Positions 6,998-14,183 of a DNA stretch of 19,773 bases are shown here, piece after piece. Numbering within the stretch: the first letter of the stretch is position 1; each line of letters opens with the position of its first letter. Both the position numbers and the translations under genes were made by a program. Source of the DNA: FEN-1219 sp964457725 (lineage in GTDB: Bacteria; Pseudomonadota; Gammaproteobacteria; Steroidobacterales; Rariloculaceae). The stretch is taken from the NCBI GenBank assembly GCA_964457725.1, contig CAYWGQ010000062.1, positions 1 through 19,773 of the forward strand, read 5' to 3'. A model generated the notes under the pieces. That model saw only the letters and a program-made list of their open reading frames with translations. It did no database searches and was not told where the DNA came from.

Positions 6998-9460
6998 ATG
7001 GTGAATCCTCTCCCGCAGGAGCCCGTGCCGCTCGGGACCGACCTGCTCAACCGCCGCTGCGACCCGCAGGCGTTGCCTTTCGCGACTACGGCCGAGCTGG
7101 ACGGCGAGGCCGACGTCACCCTCGGCCAGGAGCGGGCCTTGCACGCGCTCCGGTTCGGCGTGCAGATGCGCGCAGCGGGTTACAACCTGTTCGTGCTCGG
7201 TCCCGCCGGCAGCCGGCGACATCGTCTCGTGCAGGATTTCCTCGCGGCCGAGGTGAAGAATCGGCCGCCGCCCTTCGACTGGGTCTATCTGAACAACTTC
7301 GCGGACGACCGCAAGCCCATCGTGGTGCGCCTGCCCGCGGGTCTCGGCGCCGAGCTTCGCCGCAACATGCTGAAGCTCGTCGACGAGCTGCGCGGCGCGA
7401 TACCCGCGGCGTTCGAGAGCGAGCAGTACCGTGCCGGCATCGCGGAGATCGACCAGGAGCTCGAGGAGCGCCATCGCGCGTCGATCGAGAAACTGCAAGA
7501 GGAAGCGAAGGCGCGGCAACTTTCGCTCGTGCCGACGCCGCACGGCTTCGCGATCGCCCCGATGCGCGACGGCCAGCTGCTCGGCAACGAAGAGTTCGAG
7601 CGCCTGCCGCCGGAGGACAAGCAGCGCTTGACCGAGGCGATCGAGCAGATGAGCGCAATGCTCCGCGAGCACATCGAGTTGCTGCCGCGGTTGCACAAGG
7701 AACGCCGCGATCGGATCAAGGCCCTGTCTCGATCGGTCACGGAGCTCGCCGCGGGTCAGCCGATCGATCAGCTGAAGCACCGCTACGCCGACTTCCCGGA
7801 GCTGCTGCGCTATCTCGACGCCGTGCGGGAGGACGTGCTCGAGAACGCCCGCGATTTCGGACCGTCCGAGCAGCCGGTGGGGCCGGTCGGTATCGACGGA
7901 CGGCGACCGCTGACGCGCTATGAGGTCAACGTGCTCGTCGACCACTCCGCCTCGAGCGGCCCGCCGGTGGTCTATGAGAACAATCCGACCGTCGCGAACG
8001 TGGTCGGCCGCATCGAGCATGTCGCCCAGTTCGGCGCCCTGCTCACGAACTTCACGATGATTCGCCCGGGCGCGCTGCACCGGGCGAACGGCGGGTATCT
8101 GATCCTCGATGCGGATCGGCTGCTCGCGGAGCCTTTCGCCTGGAGCACGCTCAAGCGGGTGCTGTTCGCGAAGGAAATTCGCATCGAGTCGCTCGGCCAG
8201 CTGCTGTCGCTCGTTAGCACCGCGTCGCTCGAGCCGGATCCGATCCCGCTCGACGTGAAGGTGATCCTGGTGGGCGAGCGGCTCGTCTATTACCTGCTCT
8301 CCGCGCTCGATCCGGACTTCCAGGAGCTCTTCAAGGTGGCCGTCGATCTCGAGAACCGCATCGGCCGCACGGAGGAGAACACGCTGCGCTATGCACGGCT
8401 GGTCGCGAGCCTCGCACGCCAGGAGCAAGTGCGGCCGCTCACGCGCGCCGCCGTGGCCCGGGTCATCGAGCGCAGCGCGCGCCTGCTCGGGGACGCGGAG
8501 AAGCTGACGACGCGCCTGCGAGACATCACGGACTTGCTGCACGAGGCCGACTACTGGGCGGCGGCAGACACGTCGCCGACGATCGAGGCCGAGCACGTTC
8601 AGCGAGCGGTGGAATCGCAAATCTACCGCCTCGATCGCCTGCGCGCGGAGATCCACGAGGAGATCCAGCGCAACAGCATCCTGATCGACACCGCCGGCGC
8701 GAAGACCGGCCAGGTCAACGGTCTCTCCGTGCTCCAGCTCGGCGGCATCCTCTTCGGCAAGCCAGTGCGTATCACTGCGAGCGTGCGCATGGGCGAAGGC
8801 AACATCATCGACATCGAGCGCGAGGCCGAGCTCGGCGGCGCGATCCACTCGAAAGGGGTGCTGATACTGTCGTCGTATCTCACTTCCAGGTACGCGACCG
8901 ATCGGCCGCTCGCGTTCGCGGCGAGCCTGGTCTTCGAGCAGAGCTACGGCGGTGTCGAGGGCGACAGCGCATCGGCGGCGGAGACTTGCGCGCTGCTCTC
9001 GGCGCTCGCGGATCTGCCGATCAAGCAGTCGCTGGCCATCACCGGGTCGGTCAATCAGCACGGGCAGGTGCAGGTCATCGGCGGCGTCAACGAAAAAATC
9101 GAAAGCTTCTTCGACGTGTGCAACGCGCGTGGCTTGACCGGCGAGCAAGGCGTGCTGATTCCGAAGGACAACGTCAAGCACCTGATGCTGCGCGACGACG
9201 TGGTCGAGGCCGCCCGCGCCGGCCGGTTCGCCGTCTACCCGATCGCGCACGTCGACGAGGCGATCTCGCTCCTCACGGGTGTCCCGGCAGGCGAACGGGA
9301 TGCGACCGGCCGGTTCCCGCCGAACACCGTGAACCATCGGGTCGAGGAGCGGCTGCACCGCTACGCCGAGACGCGCGCGGCGCTCGCGGAGCGGCTGCTC
9401 GCCACTCGCTGGAAAGGCCCCGCTCCCGAGGCCGGCGGCGGGCCGCGCGAGCAACCGTGA
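6998..9460 (+). CDS. Lon-like AAA-type protease (LonB/YcbZ group, peptidase S16)
   Basis: An 820-residue cytosolic ATP-dependent protease-like protein. ATG 6998 follows GAGG (6987-6990) by seven bases. Residues about 60-120 hold the nucleotide-site region NLFVLGPAGSRRHRLV; the loop keeps GPAGS but lacks the usual GK-[ST], a change I believe is common in this group. A long charged helical insert follows (about 140-270). ANGGYLILDADRLL marks the Walker B region. The C-terminal S16 domain has GVEGDSASAAE with Ser657 and GGVNEKIESFF with Lys700. That 43-residue spacing equals the Ser679-Lys722 dyad of E. coli Lon, so peptidase activity is expected. No membrane segment is present, which separates it from archaeal LonB. 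It overlaps the downstream universal stress gene (GTGA), implying co-translation and a shared stress role. Confidence 0.93.
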   Translation: MVNPLPQEPVPLGTDLLNRRCDPQALPFATTAELDGEADVTLGQERALHALRFGVQMRAAGYNLFVLGPAGSRRHRLVQDFLAAEVKNRPPPFDWVYLNNFADDRKPIVVRLPAGLGAELRRNMLKLVDELRGAIPAAFESEQYRAGIAEIDQELEERHRASIEKLQEEAKARQLSLVPTPHGFAIAPMRDGQLLGNEEFERLPPEDKQRLTEAIEQMSAMLREHIELLPRLHKERRDRIKALSRSVTELAAGQPIDQLKHRYADFPELLRYLDAVREDVLENARDFGPSEQPVGPVGIDGRRPLTRYEVNVLVDHSASSGPPVVYENNPTVANVVGRIEHVAQFGALLTNFTMIRPGALHRANGGYLILDADRLLAEPFAWSTLKRVLFAKEIRIESLGQLLSLVSTASLEPDPIPLDVKVILVGERLVYYLLSALDPDFQELFKVAVDLENRIGRTEENTLRYARLVASLARQEQVRPLTRAAVARVIERSARLLGDAEKLTTRLRDITDLLHEADYWAAADTSPTIEAEHVQRAVESQIYRLDRLRAEIHEEIQRNSILIDTAGAKTGQVNGLSVLQLGGILFGKPVRITASVRMGEGNIIDIEREAELGGAIHSKGVLILSSYLTSRYATDRPLAFAASLVFEQSYGGVEGDSASAAETCALLSALADLPIKQSLAITGSVNQHGQVQVIGGVNEKIESFFDVCNARGLTGEQGVLIPKDNVKHLMLRDDVVEAARAGRFAVYPIAHVDEAISLLTGVPAGERDATGRFPPNTVNHRVEERLHRYAETRAALAERLLATRWKGPAPEAGGGPREQP

Positions 9461-10293
9461 ACGAGCCCGCTCCGAATCGCGACGGCCGCTCGCGCGGAGC
9501 TCGCGTGGTCGTAGCGCTCGACCCGGTCGCGGTCGAGCTCTCGCTCGAGCTCGCGCGCCACGTCGCGAGCAGCGCGGCCTCCGAGCTTCTCGGGCTCTTC
9601 GTCGAGGACGTGCGGCTGCTCGAGCACGCGCGTACGCGGCTCGCGCTCGAGGTGATGCTCTCCGGCGGCTCGCGCCCACTCGATCCCGCCGCACTCAGCG
9701 GCTCGCTTCGTGCCGAGTCGGCCCGGACCCGGGCGTTGTTCGAAGCCGCGGCCGCGAGGCTCGGCATGCGCGGCGCGTTCGAGGTCGTGCGCGGTGAGCC
9801 CGCGGCCGAGCTCGTGCGCCGCGCCAGCACGGCGGAGGCCCTCGTCGTCGGTCTCGGCGGCACGAGCCGGCATTGGCAGGGTGCGACCGTCGAGCAGCTG
9901 CTCCGGGCGCCGCTGCCGGCACTGCTGCTCGCACGCGAAGGGTGGTCCAGCGGCGGCAGCGTCATGGCCGTCGTCGATGATCCGTCCGCCGGCGAGCCGC
10001 TGATCGCGGCCGCCGCGCGCGTCGCCGCAGCCAGCGGCTCTCCGCTCGTCGTCCTGCTCGTCGGCCAAGCGCGCGACGCGCGCACGCGGCTAGCGCTCGA
10101 AGCCGCGCTCCCGGCCGGTGCGACGGTGCTCGTCGACGTCGCGTCGAGGGCGTTCGACGCGCAGGCGCTCGCCCGCGCCGCGCGCAGCCGCGGCGTCCGA
10201 TTGCTGGTCATGCGCGCCGAGGCGCCTTCGGCGGAGGACGTCCGCGAGCTGCTCGTCAAAGCGCCGAGTGCGTTGCTGCTGATCCGCGCATAG
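9457..10293 (+). CDS. Tandem universal-stress-protein-like protein
   Basis: A 278-residue soluble protein starting at GTG 9457, whose TG is shared with the stop of the Lon-like gene (9458-9460); this is a classic translational-coupling overlap. The first half (about 16-160) starts GARVVVALDP and ends VEQLLRAPLPALLLARE. The second half (about 168-278) starts SVMAVVDDP and ends VKAPSALLLIRA. Both fit the alternating alpha/beta USP fold. The nucleotide-loop region VVGLGGTSRHWQGATVEQLL only loosely matches the ATP-binding pattern G-x2-G-x9-G-[ST], so nucleotide binding is uncertain. Partner choice suggests regulation of, or joint induction with, the protease. Its last 38 bases overlap the convergent MFS gene. 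Confidence 0.82.
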   Translation: MNEPAPNRDGRSRGARVVVALDPVAVELSLELARHVASSAASELLGLFVEDVRLLEHARTRLALEVMLSGGSRPLDPAALSGSLRAESARTRALFEAAAARLGMRGAFEVVRGEPAAELVRRASTAEALVVGLGGTSRHWQGATVEQLLRAPLPALLLAREGWSSGGSVMAVVDDPSAGEPLIAAAARVAAASGSPLVVLLVGQARDARTRLALEAALPAGATVLVDVASRAFDAQALARAARSRGVRLLVMRAEAPSAEDVRELLVKAPSALLLIRA

Positions 10294-11680
10294 CTCTTGC
10301 GTGCGCGTCGCCCGTGCCGGTGGGCGAGAGCGCTTTGCCGGACAGCGCCCGAGTTGCGCGATCGGAGGCTCCGTTGAAACGGCGCGCCGTCTCGAGGTCC
10401 GCGCGAAGATGGGCGGCGCCGAGCACGAAGTGCAGCGCCGACCAGATATTGAACAAGCCGCACAGCAACAACGCGTAGCGCAGCGAGTGCTGGCCGGCGG
10501 CGGGCATCAGCAGATCGCTTGCGCGGCCTATGAGCAGCGGACCGATACCGAGACCGATCATGGTTTTCACGAATATCAGCACGGATGCGGCCACCGCGCG
10601 CATCCGCACCGCGGCAAGCGCTTGCGCCGTAGCGAACGACGGTCCGAAGAAGACCGCACCGAGGAACCCCCCGAGCGCGAAGCACGCGACGACGACGGCG
10701 GTGCCGGCACTCAGGTAGGCGGCCACCTGAAAGGGCACGAGCAGCAGTGTTGCCGCGGCGGGCACCCACATGTACCAGCGGCTTTCTCGCTGCTGGGTGC
10801 TGAGCCGGTCGGCGAGAACGCCGCCGAGAAGTGTGCCCGCGAGGCCGAACGCGCCCATCAACGCGAGCAATGCCCCGACGTCCGCCGTGCCCCAGCCGTG
10901 CGAGCGGATCAGGAACGCGGCGTTGAACGTCCCGGCGCCGTAGAGCGCCATCGCGTGCAGCGCGCATGCGAAGCACAGGTGCCGGAACGAAGGGCGTTGT
11001 GAGAGAAAGCGGATCACCTCGCGGAACGGCGGGGCGAGCGGACTGCTCGCGTCGCATCGTGTCTCGCCGGCCGTCGCGGCTCGCCGAGCCGCGCGCTGGG
11101 CAGCAGCCCGCGGCTCGACGATCGTCGCGAGGACCAGCGGTGCGAGCAGCAGCCCCGGAACGCCCGCGAGAATGAAGGTGACCCTCCAGCCGAACAGCTC
11201 GTTGCCGAGGCCGCCGAGCAACCCGCCGAGCATCGCTCCCGCGGGCGCGCCCAAGGCATAGATGGACAGCGCCGTGCCGCGTCGCTCGGCGGAGAAGTAG
11301 TCCGCGATCAACGAGTGCGACGGCGGGCTTCCGCCCGCTTCGCCGATTGCCGTGCCGATGCGGGCGAGAACCAATATCAGGAAGCTCGCCGCAAGCCCGC
11401 ACAGCGCCGTCATCGCGCTCCAGACCAGGATCGCCAGTGCGAGCACGTTCCTGCGGTTGGAGCGGTCCGCCCAGTAGGCGATCGGCATCCCGAGCGTCGC
11501 GTAGAAGGCGGCGAACGCGATGCCGCTCAGCAAGCCCAAGTACATGTCGCTGACGCCGAACTCGAGCTTGATCGGTTCCAGCAGGATGCCGAGTATCGAG
11601 CGGTCGAACGAGTTCAGGACGTACCCGAACATGAGCACGCAGAGCACGTAGTTCCGGTACCGGGGCCTGAGCTCGAACAT
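10256..11680 (-). CDS. Spinster-type MFS transporter
   Basis: A 474-residue inner-membrane transporter of the major facilitator superfamily with about twelve hydrophobic segments. The opening YVLCVLMFGYVLNSFDRSIL, the motif-A region MPIAYWADRSNRRNVLAL and ARIGTAIGEAGGSPPSHSLI are typical of the spinster-like group, which includes transporters for lipids, aromatic acids and drugs; substrate cannot be read from sequence. A charged loop of about 45 residues separates the two six-helix halves. The last 50 or so residues, after the final helix (ALHFVLGAAHL), are polar and low in hydrophobicity, and the gene runs 38 bases into the convergent universal stress gene, so the tail may be a late extension past an ancestral stop. 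The ATG at 11680 is 158 bases from the divergent MocR regulator, which may control it. Confidence 0.92.
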   Translation of the reverse strand: MFELRPRYRNYVLCVLMFGYVLNSFDRSILGILLEPIKLEFGVSDMYLGLLSGIAFAAFYATLGMPIAYWADRSNRRNVLALAILVWSAMTALCGLAASFLILVLARIGTAIGEAGGSPPSHSLIADYFSAERRGTALSIYALGAPAGAMLGGLLGGLGNELFGWRVTFILAGVPGLLLAPLVLATIVEPRAAAQRAARRAATAGETRCDASSPLAPPFREVIRFLSQRPSFRHLCFACALHAMALYGAGTFNAAFLIRSHGWGTADVGALLALMGAFGLAGTLLGGVLADRLSTQQRESRWYMWVPAAATLLLVPFQVAAYLSAGTAVVVACFALGGFLGAVFFGPSFATAQALAAVRMRAVAASVLIFVKTMIGLGIGPLLIGRASDLLMPAAGQHSLRYALLLCGLFNIWSALHFVLGAAHLRADLETARRFNGASDRATRALSGKALSPTGTGDAHARAMRGSAATHSAL

Positions 11681-11744
11681 GGGTATCCCGATGACTGGGC
11701 GAGCTGTTCTGTCGGGCGCTCGGCGCCGCTTTCATCCGCTCGCG

Positions 11745-11756
11745 CAACGATCTCGG
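11745..11756 (+). repeat. Direct-repeat half-site 1 in the MFS/MocR gap
   Basis: CAACGATCTCGG resembles CAACGATAACGG at 11808-11819 (10 of 12 bases the same), exactly 63 bases, about six helical turns, upstream. It may be half of an operator for the adjacent MocR-type regulator, since members such as GabR bind spaced direct repeats. A match of this quality could occur by chance in 158 bases. Confidence 0.3.
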
Positions 11757-11763
11757 CGAGATT

Positions 11764-11771
11764 ACTATACT
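11764..11771. promoter_or_regulatory. AT-rich -10-like island between divergent MFS and MocR genes
   Basis: ACTATACT contains TATACT on the plus strand (11766-11771) and TATAGT on the minus strand (11764-11769). It is the only AT-rich site in the gap, so overlapping divergent promoters are plausible. No good -35 box lies 16-18 bases away on either strand, which would fit activator dependence or simply weak promoters. Confidence 0.4.
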
Positions 11772-11807
11772 ATGCGAGTCCGGACGCGACGTCTGCGCCG
11801 GCACGAC

Positions 11808-11819
11808 CAACGATAACGG
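11808..11819 (+). repeat. Direct-repeat half-site 2 in the MFS/MocR gap
   Basis: CAACGATAACGG is the second copy of the 12-base sequence at 11745-11756. The two copies flank the -10-like island and lie on the same face of the helix. It ends 19 bases before the MocR start codon. Confidence 0.3.
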
Positions 11820-11838
11820 CGCACAAGGTCGAGACCTC

Positions 11839-13305
11839 ATGGCGCACGTGCCGCTTCATCCTCTGTGGAGCAGTTTGGCGCTGGACCGAGGTTCCAGCGT
11901 GTCGCTGCAGGATCAGATCGCGAACTTCTTTCGCGATGGGATCATTGCCGGCAGGATCAGGCGCGGCCGGCGCGTGCCTTCTTCCCGACAGCTTGCCCTC
12001 GAGCACGGCATTTCGCGCACGACGGCCGTCGAGGCCTACGAGCGCCTGGTTGCGGAAGGCTATCTCGTTTCTTCGCAGGGTGCGGGCTTCTTCGTGGCCG
12101 ATTCGCTGCCGGAGGATTTCGAGCGCAGGGCTGCGGTGCGCACGGTCGGCCACGCCGCAAGCGGCACGCCGCGCTTTGCCAAGCCCGACATGCGCAAGTA
12201 CCGGTTGCCGCTTGCGCCCGGCATGCCGGCAATCGATCGGTTCCCGTGGCAGGAATGGGCGAAGCTGACCGTCCAGATCTGCCGCGAGCAGCCGTTGAAC
12301 GCGCTCACCTACGGTGATCCTCAAGGCGAGCTGCCGCTGCGGGAAGCCATCACCGAGTACCTCGGTGTCGCTCGCGGCATCGTTTGCGACCCCGCGCAGA
12401 TCATCGTCGTCAGCGGCAGCGAGCACACGCTGGCGTTCGCGGCCGAGCGGCTCGCCGGTCCCGGTGCGGCGGTGTGGACGGAGGAACCCGGCCACCCATT
12501 CGAGCGCAACGTTCTTCGCGCTCTCGGGTTGAATCCGATCCCTGTTCCGGTCGACGCCCAAGGTCTCGACGTCGAGGCGGGGCGGCGGTCGGCCCCGCAA
12601 GCACGGCTTGCGGTGGTTTCGCCGTCGCATCAATACCCGCTCGGCGTCACGATGGACATGACGCGCCGGAAGGCATTGCTCGAGTGGTCCGATGCCACCG
12701 GCGCATGGATCATCGAGAACGAGCTCGATGGGGACTATCGCTATGCGTCGCGGCCGCTCGCTCCGCTGTATGCGCTCGCACGCTCCTCGCGCGTCGTCTA
12801 TTTGGGTAGCTTGAGCAAGCCGCTCGCACCGGGCCTGCGAATCAACTACCTCGTCATGTCCGGAGATCTGCTGCGGAGAGTGGAAGTGCCGTGCGGCACT
12901 TTCGCTCCGCTGCTTACGCAGCTGATTCTCGCGCGTTTCAGCTCGACCGGGCGCATGGCGTCGCACATGCGCCGAATGCGCATCCTTTACGCTGAGCGTC
13001 GCGCAGCGCTCGTCGACGCGCTGCGCGCGGAATGCGCCGGCCTGCTGGACCTCGACGACCTGCCCGAAGCAGGCTTGCGCGTCTTGGCGAAGCTCGCGAT
13101 CGACGTAAGCGATACGCGAATACAAGCCGAGTGCCTGGCCGCCGGTCTGAAGGTCGATACGCTGTCGACGTGCTACGCGCGGCCGCCTGCGCGAGCGGGC
13201 CTGGTCCTCGGGTTCGCGTCGACGCCGGAAGAGCGGATCGTCCCTGCGGTGCGGACGCTGGCCGGCATCCTGCGGCGCGCGGCCGCGGGTCCCGCGAAGC
13301 GTTGA
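11839..13305 (+). CDS. MocR-family (GntR HTH plus aminotransferase-like) regulator
   Basis: A 488-residue cytosolic transcription factor of the PdxR/GabR/TauR type. Residues about 18-88 form a GntR winged helix: SLQDQIANFFRDGIIAGRI, then RVPSSRQLALEHGISRTTAV and VAEGYLVSSQGAGFFV. Residues about 130-480 have the fold-type I aminotransferase shape: TYGDPQGELPLREAITEYL, ENELDGDYRY, and the PLP-binding lysine K327 in YLGSLSKPLAPGLR. Family members bind pyridoxal phosphate or an amino-compound adduct and switch transcription. The start ATG 11839 has only a weak AAGG upstream. The gene is divergent from the MFS transporter, the usual arrangement for a MocR protein and its target, so control of that transporter and of itself is the simplest inference. 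It ends at a hairpin shared with the acid phosphatase gene. Confidence 0.93.
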   Translation: MAHVPLHPLWSSLALDRGSSVSLQDQIANFFRDGIIAGRIRRGRRVPSSRQLALEHGISRTTAVEAYERLVAEGYLVSSQGAGFFVADSLPEDFERRAAVRTVGHAASGTPRFAKPDMRKYRLPLAPGMPAIDRFPWQEWAKLTVQICREQPLNALTYGDPQGELPLREAITEYLGVARGIVCDPAQIIVVSGSEHTLAFAAERLAGPGAAVWTEEPGHPFERNVLRALGLNPIPVPVDAQGLDVEAGRRSAPQARLAVVSPSHQYPLGVTMDMTRRKALLEWSDATGAWIIENELDGDYRYASRPLAPLYALARSSRVVYLGSLSKPLAPGLRINYLVMSGDLLRRVEVPCGTFAPLLTQLILARFSSTGRMASHMRRMRILYAERRAALVDALRAECAGLLDLDDLPEAGLRVLAKLAIDVSDTRIQAECLAAGLKVDTLSTCYARPPARAGLVLGFASTPEERIVPAVRTLAGILRRAAAGPAKR

Positions 13306-13314
13306 TTCGGGCGC

Positions 13315-13334
13315 GGCGAGCGAGTCGGCTCGCC
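13315..13334. terminator. Bidirectional hairpin between convergent MocR and phosphatase genes
   Basis: GGCGAGC (13315-13321) and GCTCGCC (13328-13334) form a perfect seven-pair stem with a six-base loop. The stem can extend by GC pairs past a one-base bulge. It nearly fills the 33-base gap between the two stop codons. No T run follows on either side. Confidence 0.5.
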
Positions 13335-13338
13335 CGCT

Positions 13339-14148
13339 TCAAAGGTCGCCGAAGGCGAGCGCCGCGCGCAGCTCCTCTCGAGCTGCGGCAAGATCGGCTC
13401 GGAACCGCTCCTCTCGCAAGAGCAGCGCCGCCACGATGCTCGCGAGGATGCGCCCGCCCTCGACGTCCGACGGGAAGTGGACACCCGCGACGACCCGCGA
13501 AGCGCCGTACTCCCAGCCGCGCTCGAACAGCTCGACATGCTTCTCAGGTACCATCTGTGCGAGCAGAATCGCCGCGAGCGCGCCGAAGGCCGTGTGCCCG
13601 CTCGGGTAGGAGAAGCTGTACGGCGATGCCGTCAGCTCCGCGATGCAGGGCGTGCCCGGCCCGGCGACGGGCGGCGGAGCGCCGGTACGCATGCCGGGGC
13701 TCGCGAGCAAGTCGTCGGCCGGCCGTATGGCATCGTCGAGCTCGAACGGCCGGGGACGCCGCCAGCAGTTCTTCGTCTGGGTGATGAACCGGCCGATGTC
13801 GCGATTCACTCGATCGAAGAGCCGCGCCGTGATCGGCACGTTCTCGGCCGCGAACGCCGGGCCGAGCACGTCGGCGAAGCGGAACACGCTGACGGCGGCA
13901 TCGTCGAGCGCTTGCCGGTAGCGCTCGGCGGAGCGCTCCTCCTGCAGCGCCCGCACGGCCGCGAGATCGCGCGCGAGCGCGTCGTCTCGGAAGGGCGGCG
14001 GCGCGAGCAGCCTAAGCACGTCGACGGCGTCCTGCGCGAGATACGGCGCATCACCGCTCGATTGCGCGCTCGCTCCGTCGGGCAGGCCGAACGCGAGCGG
14101 AACGACGCCGGCCGTGATGCGGACGAGCACGGCTACGGAGCTGAACAT
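13339..14148 (-). CDS. Exported class A-type acid phosphatase (PAP2 superfamily)
   Basis: A 269-residue periplasmic phosphatase. ATG 14148 is preferred over the in-frame ATG at 14181 because it follows GAGGAGG closely and puts the signal peptide (cleavage after ASA, residue 28) at the N-terminus. The PAP2/class A acid phosphatase signature is complete: K126-x6-R133-P134, PSGH at 182-185 and S217-R218-x5-H224-x3-D228, giving the expected catalytic histidines 185 and 224. Length and layout match PhoN-like enzymes, which hydrolyse phosphate monoesters broadly. Cys128 and Cys168 are the only cysteines and could form a disulfide. The gene starts 35 bases after the TonB-dependent receptor on the same strand, so co-expression is likely; the pair suggests uptake and dephosphorylation of a phosphorylated compound. 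Activity is supported by motifs; the true substrate is unknown. Confidence 0.92.
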   Translation of the reverse strand: MFSSVAVLVRITAGVVPLAFGLPDGASAQSSGDAPYLAQDAVDVLRLLAPPPFRDDALARDLAAVRALQEERSAERYRQALDDAAVSVFRFADVLGPAFAAENVPITARLFDRVNRDIGRFITQTKNCWRRPRPFELDDAIRPADDLLASPGMRTGAPPPVAGPGTPCIAELTASPYSFSYPSGHTAFGALAAILLAQMVPEKHVELFERGWEYGASRVVAGVHFPSDVEGGRILASIVAALLLREERFRADLAAAREELRAALAFGDL

Positions 14149-14183
14149 ACGACCTCCTCGCGCAAGGCGCTCGGCCGGCACCG

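Noticed and set aside
5899..7923. Plus-strand 674-codon frame across the CapA gene and the start of the Lon-like gene
   Set aside because: It crosses two real genes and the gap between them and has no family resemblance.
6980..9694. Minus-strand 904-codon frame opposite the Lon-like gene
   Set aside because: No domain or start signal; it mirrors codon bias of the real gene on the plus strand.
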